From the NCBI GenBank assembly GCA_029548025.1, contig JAKPOE010000368.1, positions 1-21,746 of the forward strand: a DNA stretch of 21,746 bases, read 5' to 3'. The notes under the pieces are model-generated. The model was given only the letters and a program-made list of their open reading frames with translations. It did not search any database and was not told the origin of the DNA. The first letter of the stretch is position 1. The number at the start of each line of letters is the position of its first letter. This stretch comes from Spirochaetota bacterium. Lineage in GTDB: Bacteria > Spirochaetota > UBA4802 > UB4802. The position numbers were made by a program, and so were the translations under genes. Shown piece after piece: positions 6,149-14,935 of this stretch.

Positions 6149-7111
6149 CTACTTATTTTTTGCAGCTTGCTCACTTTCATGATACTTTTTCCAGTACTCA
6201 TCACAAAATTGACGTAAGTGATTGGGTTCTGTGTTCTTCCCATCCAGATCAATCGAAAATCGAAATACAAACTTTGAATAGAGATTATGCAAACAGTAGT
6301 AATTTTGTAGATGCTCAATAGTGCCGTCCTCATACCTATACCATGACGTTTTATCATAGACATCTGCCCGACATGTCGCAATCATGGCGTTTACGAGCCA
6401 TGCCTGATATGCTGCTTCTTCTTCGGTCAATGTTTGATTGGTTGCCGCAAGGTAGGCATTGAGTAACCGGGTTGCCTTATTGATCTGTACTATATAGTTG
6501 TTTAATTCCGCTGCCTTTTTATCGTAGTCTTGCATGGCCATAATACGTTTCCTCTCTTCACGCTCTTTTGCCGCCGCTTCCTGGGGTGTTAGCGGCTCAG
6601 GAGCATTGGCTATTGCGGTACCTTTATTGACACCAATTTTCCGTGGCCCTATGACTGTACCAGCTGTTGTGAATGACTTTTCCTCACGTGTAAAGTTTGC
6701 AACGTTTGGGTTCAAATACTCAATATCCACGTTAGCTGGCTCATAGTACATAATGTTTCTAAACCCGCGTTCCCATAAGAACTTTTTCGGGTTTTCCCCA
6801 TGGCACATCTCGGGGGTTATCTGATAGGCGGTATAAAACGATTCGCACTTGGGATCAAACGACCACATGGCAAACGTGTGGCCATTCCACCTGTTGTGGT
6901 AGGTACACTTCTTAACGTTCAAAATCCAGCCGTTGTGGTTCTGCACCCACTGTGAACGCTGCCATGCTGACCACTTATACTTGTTAAAGTCTCGTTCATC
7001 GTAGCTATAGTTGTATGAACTACCTGACGAATTCGTGCGAACATAGTTAGAACCACATGCCAGTAAGCCAGCTACAGCAAGGATGAGCAGGAGCGTTGTG
7101 TAGCGTTTCAT
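6149..7111 (-). CDS. lipoprotein of unknown function
   Basis: A 320-residue protein. The start is ATG 7111, with GAGGAGG a few bases upstream on the minus strand; a TTG 51 bases further upstream would leave the signal peptide internal. MKRYTTLLLILAVAGLLACG is a lipoprotein signal peptide with lipobox LLAC and acylated Cys19. The mature protein begins with a Ser/Asn/Tyr-rich linker, then a tryptophan- and cysteine-rich domain (WSAWQRSQW, WILNVKKCTY, FAMWSFDPKC), then a charged helical section near residues 190-230 (EAAAKEREERKRIMAMQDYD) and another Cys-containing domain to the end. No known family is recognised. It is likely anchored in the outer or inner membrane facing the periplasm. It stands alone, divergent from the Zorya-like operon. 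Confidence 0.75.
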   Translation of the reverse strand: MKRYTTLLLILAVAGLLACGSNYVRTNSSGSSYNYSYDERDFNKYKWSAWQRSQWVQNHNGWILNVKKCTYHNRWNGHTFAMWSFDPKCESFYTAYQITPEMCHGENPKKFLWERGFRNIMYYEPANVDIEYLNPNVANFTREEKSFTTAGTVIGPRKIGVNKGTAIANAPEPLTPQEAAAKEREERKRIMAMQDYDKKAAELNNYIVQINKATRLLNAYLAATNQTLTEEEAAYQAWLVNAMIATCRADVYDKTSWYRYEDGTIEHLQNYYCLHNLYSKFVFRFSIDLDGKNTEPNHLRQFCDEYWKKYHESEQAAKNK

Positions 7112-7509
7112 AGTTTCCTCCTCATATATGGTATAGTAGTATGCTTTTTTTATAATAAGCAAACCATTAATTATATGGCGATAGTCATTGTCCAGGTACC
7201 ACTACTGCTTACCTCAACCTCATCGTTACTATGTAATATAATGCATGCAATAGTTTTTAACAATCCATTTTTTTACAAAAATTACCTGATACTTTTGCAC
7301 CTGTATCCTATTTGATAGTAAATCAACCATAAATATAGGATTTTTTTTCATCACATTGCATAAAAAATAGTAGAAAAACTGCACAGTATAAATAAAATTT
7401 ACCATTACAATAATGCCTCAGCATGTCTAATTATTGTTCGATAGTTACTTTGCAACTAATTCTTTGCTGGTTATTAAAGGCTTATGTTACAATAGATACA
7501 GGAGTTATT
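7112..7509. promoter_or_regulatory. divergent intergenic region with candidate zorA promoter
   Basis: An AT-rich stretch between the lipoprotein gene and zorA, which diverge from it. TTGCTG (7464-7469), an 18-base spacer and TACAAT (7488-7493) form a candidate promoter for the zor operon, although it leaves a very short leader before ATG 7510. Two copies of the dispersed GCGATAGTTAC motif occur here (7178-7188 with two changes, 7438-7448 with one). A long run of T (7343-7350) and A-rich tracts may be bent DNA. No other gene is seen. Confidence 0.35.
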
Positions 7510-8943
7510 ATGATTGCAATAACAGTTATAGCAACACTGGTAATACTTTTTTTTGCCATGTACAGTGGTTATTATATATGGCAGGCATATAATAAACCGC
7601 AAACTATTAATGATATATTTTTAGATTCAATCCCCGGCATCTTTACCACATTAGGTATTCTGGGGACCTTTGTTGGAATTTTCATTGCACTTATGAATTT
7701 TGATGTAAATAATATAACCACCAGTATACCATATCTGCTTGGGGGTTTAAAAACTGCTTTTTTAACCTCTATATTAGGAATTATATTTTCTTTAATTAGT
7801 TCTCGTTTCATTGAAAATATTCAACATACTAGAAAAAATCAATTGTATGTTGATGATGAGCTTTCGGTTTTAAAAGAGTTGCTTAAGCTTTTTGCTGATT
7901 TTAAAGAACACCATACTACTAAACTGGATGAACTCATTACAAACATCCATGGGGATAACGACAACAGCATAGCCACTTATCTTATAAAATTGCGCACTTC
8001 GTTACATGATAATTTTGATGAACAAAACAAGATACTGGAATCCATACATAAAAATGTGGGAGCTGATACTGAAACAAGCCTTTTAACTCAAATCAGTAAG
8101 ATGCGCATGGAACAATCTGACTTTATCAAAAATACAAATGACCATGTGCAATCATTTAAAAATCTTTTACTGGAATCACGAGAATTTATAGGGAGTAAAT
8201 TTGAAGAGTTTGGCAAATTACTTGAAAAGAGCAATACCGAGGCATTAGTTAAAGCCATTGAAAATGTAATTGGCGGATTTAACGAGCGCTTGAATGAATT
8301 GTTGCAACGTCTGGTAAAAGAAAACTTTGAAGAACTTAATCAATCGGTGGAACGTCTTAATCAATGGCAGCATGAAAACAAAGAACAGGTGCAAACACTT
8401 ATAAATCAGTTTAAAACCATATCATCTGAGCTGGGCATTACTTCTGGTAATCTTGAAAAGATATCACAATACACCAAAGAACTCATTGACGGCGAAGGAA
8501 AGCTAAAAGCACTTATTCAAGAATTGGAAGCAGTGCTTACAAAGAACACCATGCTGGTTGATTCAGCAAAACATCTACTACAGGCAACTGAAAAAATGGA
8601 TAAAAGCGCCATTACTTTACAAAACTGGATGGACATGGAAAAAGATTTAGGCCAAAGTATTGCAAAGCTCATTGATAACCTTAAAGAGATTGAAAATCTT
8701 CGTGATACAAGTGGACAATTTTGGGCAGATATTAAAGAAAGGATGAATGAAACAATCAACTTTATTGAAAAAGGAAATATGGAATTGTTGAAAAAATTTG
8801 AAGAAAGCGATAGATATTTTTATGAACGGCTCAATAAATCATTTGAAAATCTTGATGCAGTATTACAAAGCATGGTAACAGAGTATGCCGAAAGGCTTGA
8901 TAGCATTTTAAATCCTGAAGGAAATAACCTATATACGGAGTAA
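7510..8943 (+). CDS. zorA: ZorA-like MotA/TolQ/ExbB-type proton-channel protein with long coiled tail
   Basis: 477 residues from ATG 7510, preceded by CAGGAG; an ATG at 7423 would add 29 residues without a good ribosome site. Three hydrophobic segments lie at about residues 3-24, 41-62 and 73-98. The last two carry the MotA/ExbB-type pattern (IPGIFTTLGILGTFVGIF and GGLKTAFLTSILGIIFSL). The remaining ~370 residues are charged, heptad-like helix, far longer than in TolQ/ExbB and matching the cytoplasmic tail of ZorA. Known Zorya biology: ZorA5-ZorB2 forms a proton-driven membrane motor that senses phage at the envelope and signals through the tail to cytoplasmic effectors. It sits three bases before zorB in an operon. 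Confidence is high for a MotA-like channel and somewhat lower for Zorya itself. Confidence 0.8.
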   Translation: MIAITVIATLVILFFAMYSGYYIWQAYNKPQTINDIFLDSIPGIFTTLGILGTFVGIFIALMNFDVNNITTSIPYLLGGLKTAFLTSILGIIFSLISSRFIENIQHTRKNQLYVDDELSVLKELLKLFADFKEHHTTKLDELITNIHGDNDNSIATYLIKLRTSLHDNFDEQNKILESIHKNVGADTETSLLTQISKMRMEQSDFIKNTNDHVQSFKNLLLESREFIGSKFEEFGKLLEKSNTEALVKAIENVIGGFNERLNELLQRLVKENFEELNQSVERLNQWQHENKEQVQTLINQFKTISSELGITSGNLEKISQYTKELIDGEGKLKALIQELEAVLTKNTMLVDSAKHLLQATEKMDKSAITLQNWMDMEKDLGQSIAKLIDNLKEIENLRDTSGQFWADIKERMNETINFIEKGNMELLKKFEESDRYFYERLNKSFENLDAVLQSMVTEYAERLDSILNPEGNNLYTE

Positions 8944-8946
8944 TAT

Positions 8947-9657
8947 ATGCATAAAAAATCAGATCATTACTGGATTTCAATGTCCGATATCATGACTGGT
9001 TTAATGGTTATTTTTATGTTTATTTCTGTTGCCTATATATTACAGCTAAAACAGCAGCAAAAAGAGCGCAACCAGATTCTTGAAGAATATAAAAATGTAA
9101 AGATGGCACTGTTTAACGAATTACAAAAAGAATTTGAAAATGACTTTAAAAAAGAAAGATGGGATGCCATAATAGGTGAAGATTTAACCATCCGCTTTAA
9201 AAACGAAAAGGTATTGTTTGATTACAACAAAAGCGACCTCCGTCCACAATTTAAAAATATTCTTGATAATTTTTTTACACGGTATTTTACTATTTTGCTA
9301 AAAGCGCCATATAAAAAGCATATTGCTGAAGTAAGAATTGAAGGACATACTGACTCATGGGGTGATTATTTATATAACCTTAGACTTAGTTATGAGCGAA
9401 CACAAAGCGTACTGCAATACTTTTTTGAAAGCCCTTCATCTCCCTATTATACCTTAAACGAAGACGATAAAAAAATAGTACGATTTTGGTTAACCGCAAC
9501 AGGGTTTTCATGGGGCAGGGTTCTTGATAGCGATGGCAACTTTGTACTGGAATCAGGGAAAAAAGAAAATCGTATGCAATCACGAAGGGTTGAATTTAAA
9601 ATAGTAACAAAATCCGATGCAATTGTTAAAACCATATTGGATACCATGGGTAATTAA
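8947..9657 (+). CDS. zorB: ZorB-like MotB/OmpA protein
   Basis: A 236-residue protein. A short cytoplasmic N-terminus leads into a single transmembrane helix (about residues 15-33) with D14 in SMSDIMTGL, the position of the proton-carrying Asp in MotB/ZorB. A helical linker follows, then an OmpA-like peptidoglycan-binding domain (about residues 65-225) with IEGHTDSWGDYLYNLRLSYE and SRRVEFKI, the usual contacts to the cell wall. It is the stator partner of the upstream protein, anchoring the motor to peptidoglycan. The gene starts three bases after zorA and ends one base before the HNH gene, so all three are probably translated together. There are no flagellar genes nearby. Confidence 0.82.
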   Translation: MHKKSDHYWISMSDIMTGLMVIFMFISVAYILQLKQQQKERNQILEEYKNVKMALFNELQKEFENDFKKERWDAIIGEDLTIRFKNEKVLFDYNKSDLRPQFKNILDNFFTRYFTILLKAPYKKHIAEVRIEGHTDSWGDYLYNLRLSYERTQSVLQYFFESPSSPYYTLNEDDKKIVRFWLTATGFSWGRVLDSDGNFVLESGKKENRMQSRRVEFKIVTKSDAIVKTILDTMGN

Positions 9658-10554
9658 ATGCATAGCAATAACGACATCTATGATTTTTCACAATTAAAAG
9701 AGGTAGTGTTACAATTAACCCATGGTAAAATGGAAAAACCAAAAACACCTTTGCCTGTAATACAAAAGACATTGAATCAGGACGAACTTCTAAAAAACAT
9801 TTGTTTTAATGAAGATGGGATTTTCTTACAACGAAACAAGGACAAAATTAAAGGGTATATATATATAAAAAAAGGGTACGACATTCATTATGCTAAAACA
9901 AATAATATTGGTACCATTGTCCCTAAATTTCATATTTATAAATGTAAAACCATTGAAGAACAAATGGAGATGAATAATTTTGATGGCCATTATGAATTTA
10001 ATAATTATCCTGTAAAAATGAAAGATATTGACGGCATTGAAAAAGAATTAAAATTATGCAAAAACTGTTTAAATTTAAGTAAGAATATAAAGAGAGTTAT
10101 TACGGTATCTGAATATTGTAATAATTATATTAATAACAACAAAATTGGTGGTACATTTGGCAAGGATGATTTACCATTGCCAATTCAACGCGATTACAAA
10201 AACTATACAAGCAACTGGGTTAATATAAGCAACGAACTACGCAAAAGAAAAAATTATACGTGCTCACATTGTAAAATTACTATAGATAGTAATTTTGCTG
10301 ATAGACGCTTTATTGAAGTGCATCACATTGACGGCAATAAAGCCAATAATCATCAAGATAATTTACAGGTACTATGTATTCTATGTCATGCATTTATGAA
10401 TAAAAAGCATATTGGTAATTATAAAAAAATTAGTAATATTACAAGGCTATCATCTTTTATTAGCCGCTATGAAGATAAAATTAAAAAGCATAATATAAAA
10501 TATTACCAAAAAGCAGTTGCATTATGCAATACAAACAGATCCTTGAAAAGCTAA
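9658..10554 (+). CDS. zorE: HNH nuclease, ZorE-like Zorya effector
   Basis: A 298-residue protein starting at the base after the zorB stop. The C-terminal HNH domain has C202-x2-C205, H222-H223 in EVHHIDGNKANNHQDNLQ, the distal Asn of the HNH motif, and C240-x2-C243-H244, so two zinc knuckles frame a beta-beta-alpha metal site. An earlier C134-x2-C137 suggests another zinc site. The N-terminal ~130 residues are unrecognised. In type II Zorya, ZorE is the HNH-containing third component thought to nick or degrade invading DNA when the motor signals. Gene order and tight packing support that role here. Alternatively it is another HNH effector recruited to a ZorAB pair; sequence similarity to known ZorE was not tested. 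Confidence 0.75.
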   Translation: MHSNNDIYDFSQLKEVVLQLTHGKMEKPKTPLPVIQKTLNQDELLKNICFNEDGIFLQRNKDKIKGYIYIKKGYDIHYAKTNNIGTIVPKFHIYKCKTIEEQMEMNNFDGHYEFNNYPVKMKDIDGIEKELKLCKNCLNLSKNIKRVITVSEYCNNYINNNKIGGTFGKDDLPLPIQRDYKNYTSNWVNISNELRKRKNYTCSHCKITIDSNFADRRFIEVHHIDGNKANNHQDNLQVLCILCHAFMNKKHIGNYKKISNITRLSSFISRYEDKIKKHNIKYYQKAVALCNTNRSLKS

Positions 10555-10665
10555 TGTCAGGCAGTAATTTTTTTTATACTGTACTAAAAATGTAAATTTG
10601 CACAAATCAGCATGGAGTGTTAAAATTTTGTTGACACTGGTATATTATTATTTTTTTCTTTATAC

Positions 10666-12246
10666 ATGCAATCATTAATGACATTAACCAAACAATGGAA
10701 CAACCTCCCAAAAAAAAAGCGCTATTCGTTTTACACAGAAGAAATTTTACCGGTAATAAGCCAATCGTTGCATAACCAGCTATCACACTACTTACTATCC
10801 GAGCATGCAAAACCCTACAGCACTGTAATAACCATACTTTCGCCCAATATACACCCTGTGCTGCTTATGCTCAATGCCATACTTCCTCACCATTGTGTAT
10901 TATTGTATACACCTGAAAAGGAACAGCTTCTTCAACAAATAAAACACCATTGTGCTACCCGTGGCATAGAGCTACATCCCGTTGAGCTTAGCCCCACCAA
11001 TCATCAAGATAATATTACCATAATGCAGCGCACCATAAAGGAATTTTCAAAAAAATTTCCGCCTGTCTTATGCGATATAACCTCAGGTAAAAAGATAATG
11101 TCCACACAAATTGGCATTATTGCATCATCACTGAAACTGGATATAGCATATATTGATTCAAATAAACAGTATTTAGAATCAGGTATACCCCAGCCTGGCT
11201 CAGAAATACTCTATATTCAAAAAGCCTCAACAATTATAGAATTTTCTGTACACGACAATGTGTTACGCATTGCCTATGATGATAATAACAATACCATGCG
11301 ATATGAATGCTATTTCAATGACTGCTCGTACAAACTTGGAACAAAAAAAATACATAGCAATGATATTGAACAATTAAGCAATCTGCTATCATCATGCCGC
11401 GATGATATCAATTACTCAATAAGTCATAGCAAGAACTATACCGTCTTACATACACAGTCACATGTTCTAACACTTTGCAGCCTTCTTTTTTCGCGCGAGC
11501 TTACAACATTTTTAAAAACCAACTGTCCTATCAGCAACATGCGCATCATTGCCGATGAAGAGGTTGCATCAATCCCATGGGAGCTGGTACTATCACACTA
11601 TGGCATACAGCTTCCCATTGTCAGGATTCCCAACAGGGATAAAGAATTTTCCGAACCTTCCGTCTATAGTTCCAATAAAAAAATTATCATCATATTTGGC
11701 TCTTCTAACAATATCCCTGATTTTAACAAATTTGAACAAAACATTAAAATGCTTGCAAGCTCTCACAACGCTTACAATATAACAACTGTTGAAGCTGCCA
11801 GTGCAAGCAATCTAAAGGTTTCCATAAGCAAACATTTCCCCTGCGCAGTTATCATTTACTACGGGCATGCTGTATTCAGCACAACACCTGAAACTACCGG
11901 ACTTGTATGCAGGGATGGAAGTATATTTTCCATTGATGATTGTGAAATTTTTCATGCAAGCCCACCACAATGCATGGTTGTTAATGCCTGCCAATCTGCA
12001 AGCGGCAGTTTATTTTTAAAAAATTCGTTTGCGTATGCCGTGCTAAAAATGGGAGTTGCAACATACATTGGCACAAACTTTTTTCTGGAAGCACAACGCA
12101 GCTTTGTTTTTATAAAAACCTTTTTAAAAAATATTACCAGCAACACTACCTATTATAACGCCTATGCCAGCGCACTGCAAGAATTACAAAAAAACTTTGG
12201 CAACGATGATATTGCATTATACAATTATGTTTATTATGGAAATTAA
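10666..12246 (+). CDS. CARF-CHAT protein: predicted cyclic-nucleotide-gated caspase-like protease
   Basis: A 526-residue soluble protein. Residues ~48-190 look like a CARF Rossmann domain (VITILSPNIHPVLLML; D137-ITSGKKIMS, like the 'D[IL]T[GS]GxK' loop of Card1/Csm6-type CARFs; LDIAYIDS). Residues ~190-280 form a linker domain. Residues ~290-526 are a CHAT (caspase-like) protease: MRIIADEEVASIPWELVL, then catalytic H401 in YYGHAVF and C442 in VVNACQSASG. CARF domains bind cyclic oligoadenylates; CHAT domains cut proteins after activation. It lies 111 bases after the HNH gene on the same strand. TTGACA at 10631 is a possible -35 box, but no clear -10 or ribosome site is seen before ATG 10666. 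No Cas10 or CD-NTase is in the window. The architecture resembles SAVED-CHAT, with CARF as sensor. Confidence 0.78.
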   Translation: MQSLMTLTKQWNNLPKKKRYSFYTEEILPVISQSLHNQLSHYLLSEHAKPYSTVITILSPNIHPVLLMLNAILPHHCVLLYTPEKEQLLQQIKHHCATRGIELHPVELSPTNHQDNITIMQRTIKEFSKKFPPVLCDITSGKKIMSTQIGIIASSLKLDIAYIDSNKQYLESGIPQPGSEILYIQKASTIIEFSVHDNVLRIAYDDNNNTMRYECYFNDCSYKLGTKKIHSNDIEQLSNLLSSCRDDINYSISHSKNYTVLHTQSHVLTLCSLLFSRELTTFLKTNCPISNMRIIADEEVASIPWELVLSHYGIQLPIVRIPNRDKEFSEPSVYSSNKKIIIIFGSSNNIPDFNKFEQNIKMLASSHNAYNITTVEAASASNLKVSISKHFPCAVIIYYGHAVFSTTPETTGLVCRDGSIFSIDDCEIFHASPPQCMVVNACQSASGSLFLKNSFAYAVLKMGVATYIGTNFFLEAQRSFVFIKTFLKNITSNTTYYNAYASALQELQKNFGNDDIALYNYVYYGN

Positions 12247-12263
12247 TCATACCTATGTTATGG

Positions 12264-12274
12264 GCGATAGTTAC
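12264..12274 (-). repeat. dispersed motif GTAACTATCGC (exact copy, between converging genes)
   Basis: An exact inverted copy in the 45-base gap between the CARF-CHAT and DUF3800-TPR stop codons. The match extends to CCAGTAACTATCGCC, shared with the copy at 21175. Confidence 0.85.
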
Positions 12275-12291
12275 TGGCAATGTTCTTTTTT

Positions 12292-14307
12292 TTAAAAAGG
12301 GAAAACCCACCATAATGTATTCCACTTTTTTACCGGTGTTTGCTGATAGTGCTGATATGCCTTTTGCAGATAATCTCCAATTGCATATTTTGATGCCTCA
12401 TGCATCACATCATTAAATCGTTTGTTAAATCTATCCATGATTTCTTTATTTTCTGCATCATGGTGTGCAAATATCCACAAAACATCAGCAAGCAATCCTA
12501 ACTGTAATGTTTGCATTGTTAATGGCTGTCCATCAAATAATTCTTTTGCTCTGGGCAACAGTTTATTAATATGTTCTTCCCAATGTTTTGACTGCAATAA
12601 ACCATATATAACAATAACACACCGGTATATACTATGAACAGGATAAACCTTGTGTTCCATTATCTCTTTATAATTTTTTGCTATTGTACTTCCTGGTTTG
12701 TTTATATTTGACAAAACGGTATAATAAGTATTTTCATAACCATTCATAAGTTTGCAGTACCAGATACGCAATAAATGTTGCAACCCAAACATGGATTTAT
12801 TTTTTAAACATTGCGCAATTAAATCATCGTCGCTGTATGTTGTGCATCCCACCCCTTTTGCAATATATTGCATAGCCTGTTCGTAATTGCCATCGTAAGT
12901 TTCAATCTGAGCACGATACTGATACTGCCGCTGTATATCATCTGTATGAGAAAATAAATGTAGTGCCTTATTTGAAAGCTCCCGTGCCTCATTGAAATTG
13001 TTTTTAGTAACAAGCGTATGGTACATACATGCCTGTACCATTGTTCCGTATATTTCGCCAAGTATCCGCGGCTTTACCTTAACATCATTATCCGCTTCAG
13101 ATAAAAAGACAAACGCATCTTCCACCCTTTTAGCTAATACTTTCATGCTGGTATACGCCTGCTCAAACTGATACTGGTTAATATAGTGTACAGCATTTAA
13201 CACCTGTATTCGTATCCGCACGGATAATGAATCAAGGTCATATACTGCTTTTTTTAACAGTATCCGTGCTTCGTTATAGGTAGTTTCAAAATCAGCTATC
13301 TGCCCTTTATGATTGTATATGGTTAACAAAATTTGATACAGTTCACCATATGCCCAGTACAAATCATCAACAGCTGTGCTGGTGTTATTACCATCAGCTA
13401 TTGCTTTTTCAATATCCGGCAATATCGTATAAATCCACAGTTTAACCAATGGCTCATATTCATTTAACAAACGGTTGGTATTTACCTTATCATAGTATAA
13501 TGTCAGTATGTTTTTAAGAACTACCGCCATGGTTGGCTGACTCAATTTCAGTATGTTTTTTATTATAAAATCTTTCTGTTGCCGTACTTCAGGAATCATG
13601 TAATGGTTTGCATAGAGCTGTAAGGCTTCACCATAATCGCCCTTTCGCAGGCAATCATAAATTCTTGTTACATACGATTCATTGCCATAAATATATACTG
13701 TGTTTGGTTCCATCCATTCCTTAAATGCTTCTTTTACCTCACCTTTTAAAAAGCTGCCATCATGGTCAAGACGGTAAAAGCTGTGAACCACCACATCTGC
13801 CAGTTGCAAAAAAATATTATCTTTCCCTCTAAATGTTATTGTGTAGTTTATATTGTTTTGTACTTTGCTAAGCGCTACTCCTTTTGCAATTGCCTCATGG
13901 AGCCTTTTTGTATCAACATCTACTTTAAAGCCTTTTCTGTGTTCAATAATGATTTCAATAGTGGCATCAAGTTCTTTTGCATAAGTTTTTATAAATTCAA
14001 CCAATCCATCGCTCAGCACATTAATATAGGTGGCTGTATCGCTAATAATGAAAAAACCCCTTCGTGGAAGCAAAATAACGGGCTTTATGGAATGACCTTC
14101 ACAAAATGGTATAAGCTTTTGAACAAGCAATGAAAGCGTCTCGTTATCCAGTTCGCAGGCATGAACTTTTGATAGTCCACATTGTGAAAATAACTGTTTT
14201 ACTTCATTGTGTGGTACTGGCATCTTGCACCATATACCACCAATAACATTACGCTTTTTTTGATACTGGTCAAATGCTCCGCTTTCATCAATATAAATTA
14301 TGCTCAT
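12292..14307 (-). CDS. DUF3800 (RNase H-like) protein with TPR-like helical C-terminus
   Basis: A 671-residue protein. The N-terminal ~230 residues are DUF3800: it opens YIDESGAFD with D7-E8, has EIIIEHRKG in the middle, and near residue 178 LADVVVHSFYR, the second acidic motif of this RNase H-like family, often found in defence loci and suspected to act on nucleic acid. From ~240 to the end it is all-helical with paired aromatic/alanine positions (ALQLYANHY, DNDVKVKP, YDGNYEQAMQYIAKG) typical of TPR repeats, a protein-binding scaffold. It follows the anti-sigma gene by 60 bases on the same strand and converges with the CARF-CHAT gene with only 45 bases between. It could be an effector, a protease substrate or a scaffold; these are inferences. 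Confidence 0.75.
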   Translation of the reverse strand: MSIIYIDESGAFDQYQKKRNVIGGIWCKMPVPHNEVKQLFSQCGLSKVHACELDNETLSLLVQKLIPFCEGHSIKPVILLPRRGFFIISDTATYINVLSDGLVEFIKTYAKELDATIEIIIEHRKGFKVDVDTKRLHEAIAKGVALSKVQNNINYTITFRGKDNIFLQLADVVVHSFYRLDHDGSFLKGEVKEAFKEWMEPNTVYIYGNESYVTRIYDCLRKGDYGEALQLYANHYMIPEVRQQKDFIIKNILKLSQPTMAVVLKNILTLYYDKVNTNRLLNEYEPLVKLWIYTILPDIEKAIADGNNTSTAVDDLYWAYGELYQILLTIYNHKGQIADFETTYNEARILLKKAVYDLDSLSVRIRIQVLNAVHYINQYQFEQAYTSMKVLAKRVEDAFVFLSEADNDVKVKPRILGEIYGTMVQACMYHTLVTKNNFNEARELSNKALHLFSHTDDIQRQYQYRAQIETYDGNYEQAMQYIAKGVGCTTYSDDDLIAQCLKNKSMFGLQHLLRIWYCKLMNGYENTYYTVLSNINKPGSTIAKNYKEIMEHKVYPVHSIYRCVIVIYGLLQSKHWEEHINKLLPRAKELFDGQPLTMQTLQLGLLADVLWIFAHHDAENKEIMDRFNKRFNDVMHEASKYAIGDYLQKAYQHYQQTPVKKWNTLWWVFPF

Positions 14308-14367
14308 ACTATCATACCCTGTTAGTTATACAACAGCGTAAAGTATAACAAATTATTATTACATGTT

Positions 14368-14934
14368 CTATTTACAGTTTAATTTTATGGTTATAATTTT
14401 TTTAAAATTGTATATTAAAGTAATAATACCTGGCTTTATAAAGGTAAATGTTGCTCTGTTATTTGACAATGTTGCCACTTCAAATTTTTCATCAGTTAAT
14501 AAAAATATCTTTGCGCCATTACTATTGTTACTATTTGAAACAACAATATCAAAAACACCATCAACATGTATTATCCTTACAGTCAGCGCACCATCCGCTA
14601 AGGGTATTTCAAACTCAATTACCGGTTCCTTTTGTTTTGACAAAACAGCAACAACATTTTGGGCAGCAAAGGATTGAGCATTTACATTCAGCGGTATAAA
14701 ACCATTATCATAATCAATATCAAGGGTAAGTGTATCATCACCATGTTGTTCCGTGAGTAAGGGTTGTGCAATAATAAAATAATCTTTATATAGTTCATAG
14801 CAATAGTTGCAATGGACTAAATGCTCCAGCACCTCATCAATAATGGCATTATCAGTAATTGTTCCATCAGCAACACCCAGTACCAATTCTTCCATCTGGC
14901 TGCTACATTGCAGATCATTGCCTAAGTGTCCCAT
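14368..14934 (-). CDS. zinc-finger (zf-HC2-type) anti-sigma factor, soluble
   Basis: A 188-residue protein. Near the N-terminus H38-x3-C42-x2-C45 within EHLVHCNYCYELYKDY is the HxxxCxxC zinc signature of ZAS anti-sigma factors, which clamp ECF sigma factors. Residues ~85-188 are strand-rich (VIEFEIPLADGALTVRIIHV, FDIVVSNSNNS, TFTFIKPGIITLIYNF) and resemble a small beta-sandwich. No transmembrane helix is visible, so unlike many ZAS proteins it should act in the cytoplasm and respond to an internal cue. Its ATG is separated by one base from the stop of the sigma gene, so the pair is translationally coupled. Confidence 0.75.
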   Translation of the reverse strand: MGHLGNDLQCSSQMEELVLGVADGTITDNAIIDEVLEHLVHCNYCYELYKDYFIIAQPLLTEQHGDDTLTLDIDYDNGFIPLNVNAQSFAAQNVVAVLSKQKEPVIEFEIPLADGALTVRIIHVDGVFDIVVSNSNNSNGAKIFLLTDEKFEVATLSNNRATFTFIKPGIITLIYNFKKIITIKLNCK

Positions 14935-14935
14935 G

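Noticed and set aside
7423..7509. N-terminal extension of ZorA from ATG 7423
   Set aside because: No ribosome site before it, whereas CAGGAG precedes ATG 7510; the extension would add an extra hydrophobic stretch not expected ahead of the first ZorA helix. It cannot be excluded fully.
7510..9657. Flagellar MotAB or TolQR/ExbBD pair
   Set aside because: The first protein's cytoplasmic tail is about 370 residues, far longer than in MotA, TolQ or ExbB; the second has a full OmpA domain; no flagellar, Tol or TonB genes are near; and the third gene is an HNH nuclease fused tightly to the operon, as in Zorya.
13762..14133. 123-codon + strand ORF inside the DUF3800 gene
   Set aside because: It is antisense to conserved DUF3800 motifs and has no ribosome site; a shadow of the real gene.
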